From positions 34,975 through 98,974 of the forward strand of contig CAJXAC010000001.1 of NCBI GenBank assembly GCA_913050035.1: 64,000 nt of DNA, written 5' to 3'. This DNA is from an uncultured Gammaproteobacteria bacterium (GTDB taxonomy: Bacteria; Pseudomonadota; Gammaproteobacteria; Pseudomonadales; Azotimanducaceae). Made by a program: the position numbers and the translations under genes. Below are positions 8,603 through 14,546 of this stretch, piece after piece (within the stretch, counting starts at the first letter, position 1; each line of letters begins with the position of its first letter). The notes below the pieces were generated by a model. That model was given only the letters and a program-made list of their open reading frames with translations, was not told the origin of the DNA and made no database searches.

Positions 8603-10156
8603 ATGAACCGACGGGAATTTATCTTTACCAGTGCTGCGTCAACCTTGCTGCTGAGCAGTGGCTGCACTGCACCGCCACCACCCCGGACGTCGGTGATCGC
8701 TGCACCAGCGGGAAACCTGCAAGGTCATGTGATCGATGGCGTGCAGCGTTTTTTAGGTATTCCCTATGCGCAGCCGCCCTTTGGCGAGCGGCGTTGGCGC
8801 GCGCCAGTGCGACGCCCACGGTGGTCGGGTGTTCTGCAAGCGACTGGCTATGGTCAGATTTGCCCGCAGACAGGAGGATTGCTGTCTAATTCTTTACTTG
8901 AAGGCGAAGATTGCCTGAATCTGAATATCTGGACCCCGGATCCCAGTGCACGGGATCTGCCGGTTATGGTTTGGGCGCATGGCGGCGGTCAGATCTCGGG
9001 TAGCGGCGCTAATGAACTCTATGATGGCGGTCATTTTGCGCGTGAGGGCGTGGTGTTGGTGACCTGTAACCGCCGCCTGGGTGCCGAAGGATTCCTATAT
9101 TTGGAGGAGTTATTTGGCGATGGTATCGGTCCTGGCAACCTCGGGATGCAAGATCTTATATGCGTATTGCAATGGGTTGCGGACAATATTCAAGCCTTTG
9201 GTGGCAATCCGAATAATGTCACGTTGTTTGGTGAATCTGGTGGTGCTGCGGCAACTCAAGCGACCATTACCACCCCCGGTTGCGTGGGCCTGGTGCACAA
9301 AGCAATCCTCCAAAGCGGTGGCCATGCAGTGCAGCGACCTGCCACCGCAACAGCAATAGCACGTCATGTGACAGAACGACTGAACATACGAGCCGGTGAT
9401 CTGGATGCTCTACGTCAGGTGCCATGGCAGCAATTTATTGCCTTATACCCGGATCTTGAAACGCGCACTGACTGGGCGCAGCCGCAAATTTATCTGCCCG
9501 TAATCAATAAGCATATGCCCACTCATCCGGTGGATGCGCCGCATGTTGGGATAGGACTGGACATTGATTATTTGATCGGCAGTTGCCGCGATGAGATCAA
9601 TCTATTTTCGCTATTCTTGGAACTTGAGGGCAGTCAGTTTGAGCGTCGGGCTCGGCAGGTGGTAGCTGCCGCGGGCGCAAGTTGGTCTGATGTTATGGCC
9701 GGCTATGCACAATCGCGTCCGCAGTTGGATGCGTCAGAGTGTTTCAAAGCTGCGCTTGGCGATATGTGGTTTCGGGTGCCGAGTTTGCGTATTGCCGACG
9801 GGCATCAGCGTTATTCGGCGCGTGGTACTTATGTGTATCTTTTTGAGTGGTCATCGCCGCTGCTCGGCGCTGCCCACGCGTTGGATCTTATGGTATTTGG
9901 TAACGGTCTGGCTTTGCCGTTTCTGGCGGGTTTTAAGGACTATGACGGCACCGCAGAGTTTATGCGTAAGGCCTGGGTAGCGTTCGCTAAGTCAGGAAAC
10001 CCTCAAGTGGCGGGACACGGGTGGCCGCCATATAGACAACAACAAGCGACCCTGAGTATTAACCAGACGCCGGCGCTAATTGCTGAGCCCTATCGACAAC
10101 AGTTTCCAATGCTCGAGCCGGTGATTGAGCGCAATTGGCTGCAGGCAGGCCTCTAG
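8603..10156 (+). CDS. Type-B carboxylesterase, predicted lipoprotein, 517 aa
   Basis: This is an alpha/beta-hydrolase of the carboxylesterase/cholinesterase family, hydrolysing carboxylic esters. The N-terminus M-N-R-R-E-F followed by LLLSSGC-T combines a twin-arginine-like start with a lipobox (Cys21), so it is probably a membrane-anchored lipoprotein exported folded. Family landmarks are GIPYAQPPFGERRW, EDCLNLNIW near 102-110, the oxyanion HGGG at 126-129, and the nucleophile elbow G-E-S-G-G with Ser212. An acidic residue in SCRDEINLF and a His in GAAHALD plausibly complete the triad. Length is normal for the family. The natural ester is unknown. The gene converges on the UGSC gene 24 bases away. 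Confidence 0.9.
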   Translation: MNRREFIFTSAASTLLLSSGCTAPPPPRTSVIAAPAGNLQGHVIDGVQRFLGIPYAQPPFGERRWRAPVRRPRWSGVLQATGYGQICPQTGGLLSNSLLEGEDCLNLNIWTPDPSARDLPVMVWAHGGGQISGSGANELYDGGHFAREGVVLVTCNRRLGAEGFLYLEELFGDGIGPGNLGMQDLICVLQWVADNIQAFGGNPNNVTLFGESGGAAATQATITTPGCVGLVHKAILQSGGHAVQRPATATAIARHVTERLNIRAGDLDALRQVPWQQFIALYPDLETRTDWAQPQIYLPVINKHMPTHPVDAPHVGIGLDIDYLIGSCRDEINLFSLFLELEGSQFERRARQVVAAAGASWSDVMAGYAQSRPQLDASECFKAALGDMWFRVPSLRIADGHQRYSARGTYVYLFEWSSPLLGAAHALDLMVFGNGLALPFLAGFKDYDGTAEFMRKAWVAFAKSGNPQVAGHGWPPYRQQQATLSINQTPALIAEPYRQQFPMLEPVIERNWLQAGL

Positions 10157-10180
10157 CTGCATCTTAAGTGGTAGTTCCAG

Positions 10181-10708
10181 TCAACGAACTGCCAATAATA
10201 TCTGCTTACTTTGTTGATAAGCATCCTCCGCGCGCTCAGCAATTTGTTCTTCGGTACAACTGCCCAGAGGATGTTGTAGCAGCGCGAATGGATAGTCGGG
10301 CAGGCCAAGCATACGCGCTATGTTTCGCGCAGTGACCTCGAAAGGAGTGGTGCACAAAACCACAGCCGGTTTGCCGAACTGCTCGTAAATAATGCCGTCA
10401 TGCAAACTGCACGTCGAACAGGATCCTCAGTCGCCATTGGCCGTGATCATAAAATCACTGCGTGCTGCCAACTCGGCGATGACGCCATCCTCGGCTGGTG
10501 CACTGGCATTGGTTTTAAAGACCATGTCGTCGACTATTTCGCATTGATCGTGCTTACGGAAAAGGTCTGCCGTTTGCAACAAAAGCGCGCGCGCGTTGGC
10601 TTTACCATTACATAGCAATCCGATACGCATGTTCTGCAACGAGGTTAAGCGCGGCGCAAGTTCATGGTTCTGAGTCGGGCTTGGTGCGGTTGGGTCAATT
10701 AATTGCAT
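10181..10708 (-). CDS. UGSC family selenoprotein, Sec at codon 94 (TGA), 175 aa
   Basis: Two minus-strand ORFs in the same frame (10708-10430 and 10426-10181) are separated only by a TGA at 10429-10427. Read as selenocysteine this gives N-G-D-U-G-S-C-S-T-C, the motif that names the UGSC family, in which U is Sec or Cys. Similarity to the family continues on both sides (MRIGLLCNGKANA before; KPAVVLCTTPF and HPLGSCTEEQI after), so the TGA does not end the protein. A hairpin fitting a bacterial SECIS follows at once. The start ATG has AGGAG at 10719-10715. Sec94, Cys97 and Cys100 suggest a thiol/selenol redox centre, but the reaction is not known. The partner gene ends 40 bases upstream. The Sec machinery (selA, selB, selC, selD) must lie elsewhere in the genome. 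Confidence 0.85.
10395..10417 (-). promoter_or_regulatory. Predicted bacterial SECIS element of the UGSC gene
   Basis: Immediately 3' of the TGA codon, on the minus strand, bases 10413-10408 (CGTGCA) pair with 10404-10399 (TGCATG), with one G-U pair and a GTT loop at 10407-10405. Below an A-A mismatch three more pairs form (10417-10415 with 10397-10395). There are 19 bases between TGA and the loop, and the first loop base is G. Both agree with the known bacterial SECIS rules: G among the first two loop bases, loop about 16-37 bases after UGA. In bacteria the element lies inside the coding sequence and binds SelB. Confidence 0.65.
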
Positions 10709-10748
10709 AGGCTACTCCTGTACTCGGTTGGATTAATGTGGCTCTCGA

Positions 10749-11792
10749 TCAGCAATCGATGCAAACGCCGATGGCTTCACTTTGCATCATCGATGCACGC
10801 GTGCGGCTCCATGAAGGAATGAAAGACGAATGGCCACCCGCATCGCCGCCACCGACCACTAGTAATATGTCGTCCGCACTCAAGCCGCGGTGACAATCCT
10901 GTTGGGTTTGTAGGGCGTATTCCCGGGGGCTGAATTTGCCGATCCGGCGTAATGTCTCTTCGCTGCGCGAGGCATGCTCGAATAAAAACTCGCGGGTATC
11001 GGATTTGCTGAAGTTGCTGTTAGCGACAATCTCGGCGTGTTCTGGTGACAAAATTACCGCGCTCTGGCCGATGCTGATACAGCCGCAGTTAGCCATGGCA
11101 TCGGCAATGGTTTCCAGCACAGCTTCGGCTGTTTGGCCGCCATGGTTTTCGACATTGACGAAACCACCGCCAGCAAAAACGGTCACGCTGCTTATCTCTG
11201 CGGCATAACCCAACTCTTGATTTAGGCACTGCCACGGTGTTTTGTCTGCGCGCTCGGCAATGCAAAAGCTGTACTTTCCCGGATTGCCTTGAGTGGACTT
11301 ATCAGCAATGCCCGGTGTCATGCGGAAGATATTAAGAATGATCAGTCGTACCGCACGACCAATGGTCGCGTTGGCTCGGTTGCCGGGTCCGAACAGATTT
11401 ACCCCAGCGTTCATGCCAATGTCATCGACAATTGGGCCGCTAACAACGAGTAATGGTGCCGAGCCACCAGTGCTGGCAGTACTGCCATGGAAGTTAAAGG
11501 GCTTTTTTGCCATGGCCTCAAAGGCCGCGACCACCACGGGGAAATACTCGGGTAAACATCCTGCCATAACCGCGTTAACTGCAGCCCCCTGCAAGGTCAA
11601 ATCGATTTGCGTGGCGGGATGATGGGCGATCACGGTTTCTGCAGGGCGCCCCTCCATTTGCAACATCGCTGCAACACGGCTGGCTTCTGGGGGCACCACT
11701 GGCAAGCCATCGGTCCAACCTTGCTCGTAGCAATAATCAATGGCGTCGAGCACATCGTCAGCGACCTTGTGTTTAGTGGTTAATCCATTCAT
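10749..11792 (-). CDS. Uncharacterised partner of the UGSC protein, 347 aa
   Basis: I do not know a biochemical function. The N-terminal YEQGWTDGLPVVPPEASRVAA is a conserved-looking segment that I recall from uncharacterised proteins encoded beside UGSC genes. The protein is soluble with no signal peptide. It is rich in Gly/Ala with several isolated Cys, including a C-terminal C-I-D-C at the very end, and it has glycine-rich turns such as FAGGGFVNVENHGG and LLVVGGGDAGGHSS. ATG at 11792 (M-N-G-L-T) preceded by GGGGAAG is preferred over ATG at 11876, which has no ribosome site and adds 28 unconserved-looking residues. The stop is TGA, but 17 more codons to the next stop give no recognisable sequence, so I treat it as a true stop. 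It is probably co-transcribed with and acts beside the selenoprotein. Confidence 0.75.
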   Translation of the reverse strand: MNGLTTKHKVADDVLDAIDYCYEQGWTDGLPVVPPEASRVAAMLQMEGRPAETVIAHHPATQIDLTLQGAAVNAVMAGCLPEYFPVVVAAFEAMAKKPFNFHGSTASTGGSAPLLVVSGPIVDDIGMNAGVNLFGPGNRANATIGRAVRLIILNIFRMTPGIADKSTQGNPGKYSFCIAERADKTPWQCLNQELGYAAEISSVTVFAGGGFVNVENHGGQTAEAVLETIADAMANCGCISIGQSAVILSPEHAEIVANSNFSKSDTREFLFEHASRSEETLRRIGKFSPREYALQTQQDCHRGLSADDILLVVGGGDAGGHSSFIPSWSRTRASMMQSEAIGVCIDC

Positions 11793-11828
11793 AGCTTCCC
11801 CGCATTCGCAATAAAGGCCTGTGACCAC

Positions 11829-11858
11829 AGCATAACCAACTCCGTGAAGCTCGAGCAA
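11829..11858 (-). promoter_or_regulatory. Possible promoter of the UGSC operon
   Basis: On the minus strand TTGCTC (11858-11853) and TATGCT (11834-11829) are 18 bases apart, about 37 bases before the preferred ATG at 11792. The match is moderate. If correct, it rules out translation from the upstream ATG at 11876. Confidence 0.3.
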
Positions 11859-11943
11859 TTGGCACGTATTGGCCATTCAGAGCCGTTTTACCCAGAACCG
11901 CTGCTTGCAGATTTTCCCGCCTACCGCGCTAAACTTTTTAGGC

Positions 11944-11983
11944 AACACCAGTGCGCAGTGAGATGGTATTGTCGACTGGTGTT
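11944..11983. promoter_or_regulatory. Perfect 9-bp inverted repeat, candidate operator
   Basis: AACACCAGT (11944-11952) and ACTGGTGTT (11975-11983) form a perfect 9-bp dyad separated by 22 bases, with half-site centres 31 bp apart, close to three helical turns. It lies 60 bases before the dehalogenase ATG, in the region between that gene and the divergent UGSC operon. It could be a regulator-binding site for one or both units, or an RNA hairpin in the dehalogenase leader. No regulator gene is adjacent. Confidence 0.45.
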
Positions 11984-12043
11984 AGGAATAACGTGCGCCG
12001 TATCCAGATTGGCGTGGCAGTAAACTACAAGGAGGTCACAGTA

Positions 12044-13003
12044 ATGACAGAATTCGTGCGCACTGCGGAGGAAAATTTTCAGAACTTGCAGGACTTTAAC
12101 TACGCGCCCAATTATCACATGTGGCAAGACTTGCGTATGCATTATGTCGACGAGGGTCCGAAAGACGCCCCGGTAATGCTGCTCATGCATGGCATGCCAA
12201 CCTGGTCTTATCTCTATCGCAATGTCATTCCTGGCTTAGTAAAAGCCGGCTACCGATGCATAGCGCCAGACCACCTAGGTTTTGGTCGTTCCGATAAACC
12301 TACAGATTTGCATTGGTATACCGTCGCGCGCCATACCGAAGTGCTTACCTCGCTGATTGTTGAATTGGATCTTCGCAACATATCCCTAGTGTGCCAGGAC
12401 TGGGGAGGGCCAACTGGTTTAGCTCAGGCGGCAATGATGCCGGAACGGTTTGACCATCTAGTGATTATGAATACTTGGCTGCACCACGCTGAGTACGAGT
12501 ACTCCGAGGGCATACGACGTTGGAATGCGGGTTGGCATACGGGGGGTAATTTCGATCGACCGGAACCAGACCTAGGGTTGATGATGGTTATGTCGGCAGG
12601 GTTAATGTCGCGAGAGCAATATGTGCCGGCATTTATGCAGGGACAGGATCCACAGTTGAGCGGTGCGGCAGCAACTATGTATCAAGGCTTTTCTGCGCCC
12701 TACAAAGGTCTACCGGATGCAGGATACAACGGCTTCCGACGCTTTCCATTGTCGATCCCCTTTGACAGTTATCATAACGGCAACGGCGCTGCCCAAACCC
12801 TGCATTACCAAACCCTTTTGCAGTGGCACAAAGGCTGCCATTTCATATGGGGGTGTACAGACGATGTGTTCGTGGAGGATTGGGGGCGCGAGTGGGCGCG
12901 ACAGATGAATGCGTCTTTTGATGCCATCCCTGACGCGGGCCATTTCCCGCAAAACACTCACGGCGAGCAGCTTGTTGAGTTGATATTGCAGGGCCGGAGC
13001 TAG
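12044..13003 (+). CDS. Haloalkane dehalogenase-like alpha/beta hydrolase, 319 aa
   Basis: ATG at 12044 has a perfect GGAGG at 12031-12035. The frame is open further upstream, but that part has no family similarity. HGMPTWSYLYR (residues 49-59), PDHLGFGRSDKP (75-86) and the nucleophile elbow V-C-Q-D-W-G-G-P, with Asp119 next to Trp120, are haloalkane dehalogenase features: Asp nucleophile and halide-binding Trp. WGCTDDVF (269-276) offers the acid and AGHFPQ (298-303) the catalytic His300. Such enzymes cleave a carbon-halogen bond hydrolytically in the cytoplasm. The halide-stabilising second residue (Trp or Asn) cannot be assigned by eye, so another alpha/beta-hydrolase activity with an Asp nucleophile remains possible. 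Confidence 0.88.
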   Translation: MTEFVRTAEENFQNLQDFNYAPNYHMWQDLRMHYVDEGPKDAPVMLLMHGMPTWSYLYRNVIPGLVKAGYRCIAPDHLGFGRSDKPTDLHWYTVARHTEVLTSLIVELDLRNISLVCQDWGGPTGLAQAAMMPERFDHLVIMNTWLHHAEYEYSEGIRRWNAGWHTGGNFDRPEPDLGLMMVMSAGLMSREQYVPAFMQGQDPQLSGAAATMYQGFSAPYKGLPDAGYNGFRRFPLSIPFDSYHNGNGAAQTLHYQTLLQWHKGCHFIWGCTDDVFVEDWGREWARQMNASFDAIPDAGHFPQNTHGEQLVELILQGRS

Positions 13004-13271
13004 TGCGCGATAAGGCTGAGGTGGCATTACCTAATTGGCTTAAGCCCCAAGCCGGTTTGGCTGCGTATTCTGATACTACTGGTGCAGCTCGCATGCAGCC
13101 GAGGCACTGGAATACGGTATTGTCAGTACGCACGAACGTATTGTGTCGACTGAAATGGCGCGGTTTGGAGAAATTAAAGAATTGGGCAATGGCCGCGAGA
13201 TCTTGCGTTATGAGCTCGATGGTTGTCTGGAAATTAAATATGTCTGCATCAGGGGTATCGGTTCCGCTTAA
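13003..13271 (+). pseudogene. Possible frameshifted small ORF between dehalogenase and acyl-CoA dehydrogenase
   Basis: The 337-base stretch 13004-13340 has no intact recognisable gene. A GTG at 13003 overlaps the preceding TAG and opens a frame (N-W-L-K-P-Q-A-G-L-A-A-Y) whose continuation beyond about 13090 looks non-coding. A second frame, open from about 13071 to a TAA at 13269-13271, has protein-like composition (IVSTEMARFGEIKEL, REILRYELDG). Joining them needs a -1 shift near 13085-13105 and would give about 90 residues. I do not recognise the product. It may be a decayed gene, a programmed shift, a sequencing error or chance. From 13272 to 13340 I see only the ribosome site of the next gene. 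Confidence 0.25.
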
Positions 13272-13340
13272 GCTGCGCCAAGCTGTTGGCAGCCGACGGA
13301 GTTAAATCATCGGCGCATTAAAAATATAGGGGAGAGGCGA

Positions 13341-14546
13341 ATGGATATTGGGTTTGCACCACACTACGAAACATTCCGCGACGAGGTTCGGCGCTTTCTT
13401 GATGATAACCTAACGGATGACCTCCGTGATGCCCAGCGATTCTGTCCTGGGATATTCCTAGACTATGAACACAATATTGTTTGGCATCGCATTTTGCATA
13501 AACAGGGTTGGATTGCGCCCAGCTGGCCTCAGGAATACGGGGGCACAGGGTGGGATTTGATCCAACGCTATATATGGTCGATCGAGAAAGCTCAGGCCCA
13601 CGCACCGGATACAGCACCCATGGGATTGGGTATGTGTGGCCCGATGCTGATTGGTTGCGGCACTAAGGCGCAACAACAAGAATATTTACCGCGCATCCTC
13701 TCTGGTGAAGATTATTGGTGCCAGGGCTATTCCGAGCCCGGTTCTGGGTCTGACCTTGCTAGCCTCAAATTGCGCGCGACCACAGATGGCGATGATTTTG
13801 TTTTGAATGGCAGCAAAATCTGGACATCCCACGCTCATTACGCCAACAAAATGTTTCTCCTTGTGCGCAGTGATGACAGCGGCAAACCACAAGAAGGCAT
13901 TACATTTTTGTTAATGGATATGGACAGCCCCGGTGTTCGAGTTGAGCCTATTGTCTTTGCCTCTGGAAGCCATGAAGTAAATCAGGTGTTTTTCGATGAC
14001 GTTCGAGTACCGAAAAGCAATATCGTCGGTGAAGAGAACAAGGGTTGGCAGGTTGCAAAGTACTTGTTGGAGTTTGAGCGTGGTGGCTCTACTGGCGGAA
14101 ACGCGGCGCGTAAAGTGGCGCTGCAGCGGGTGCGCAAGCTGGCTGAGTCTATTGCGCTAGATGCAGGCACAGTGGCCGAGGATCCAGCCTTCAAGCGTCG
14201 ATTGGAAGAGACCGAGGTGCAGTTGGAAGCGATTCAATACACAGAATTCAGGTTGATGGCATCGTTGTCGAAAGGCCAGAATCCAGGGCCTGAGTCATCT
14301 GTAATGAAGGCTTTAGCCGCCAAGGTGCAGCAGCAGATTAGCGAGTTAGCGGTCATTGCAACGGGCCACTATGCAGGTGTTCACCAGCCCGAGGCGCGCA
14401 GCGTAGGCACTAATATGCCAATGATTGGTCCAGAGCCGGGGGCCATGGCATTCACTAATTATTTTAATTTTCGTGCCATCTCTATCGCGGGCGGTAGTGA
14501 CGAAGTACAGAGAAATATCATGGCCAAGTTGGTGCTTGGATTATGA
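13341..14546 (+). CDS. Acyl-CoA dehydrogenase family protein, 401 aa
   Basis: ATG follows a strong GGGGAGAGG site. The three-domain acyl-CoA dehydrogenase pattern is present: a helical N-domain (RRFLDDNL; QGWIAPSWPQEYGGTGW), a beta domain with CQGYSEPGSGSDLASLK around residues 130-147 and VLNGSKIWTSHAHYA, and a C-domain ending in SIAGGSDEVQRNIMAKLVLGL, typical of FAD binding across subunits. It would oxidise an acyl-CoA to the enoyl-CoA with FAD and pass electrons to ETF. The relatives it resembles act on branched, steroid-derived or other unusual acyl-CoAs as well as fatty ones, so the substrate is open. Its stop overlaps the start of the GH3 gene (ATGA), indicating co-translation. Confidence 0.92.
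   Translation: MDIGFAPHYETFRDEVRRFLDDNLTDDLRDAQRFCPGIFLDYEHNIVWHRILHKQGWIAPSWPQEYGGTGWDLIQRYIWSIEKAQAHAPDTAPMGLGMCGPMLIGCGTKAQQQEYLPRILSGEDYWCQGYSEPGSGSDLASLKLRATTDGDDFVLNGSKIWTSHAHYANKMFLLVRSDDSGKPQEGITFLLMDMDSPGVRVEPIVFASGSHEVNQVFFDDVRVPKSNIVGEENKGWQVAKYLLEFERGGSTGGNAARKVALQRVRKLAESIALDAGTVAEDPAFKRRLEETEVQLEAIQYTEFRLMASLSKGQNPGPESSVMKALAAKVQQQISELAVIATGHYAGVHQPEARSVGTNMPMIGPEPGAMAFTNYFNFRAISIAGGSDEVQRNIMAKLVLGL

Noticed and set aside
10427..10429. TGA as a true stop, giving two separate small genes
   Set aside because: Family similarity continues on both sides in the same frame, U-G-S-C is the family motif and a SECIS-like hairpin follows.
10749..10751. TGA after C-I-D-C of the partner gene as a second Sec codon
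   Set aside because: The 17 codons that follow resemble no protein and run into the ribosome site and start of the selenoprotein gene.
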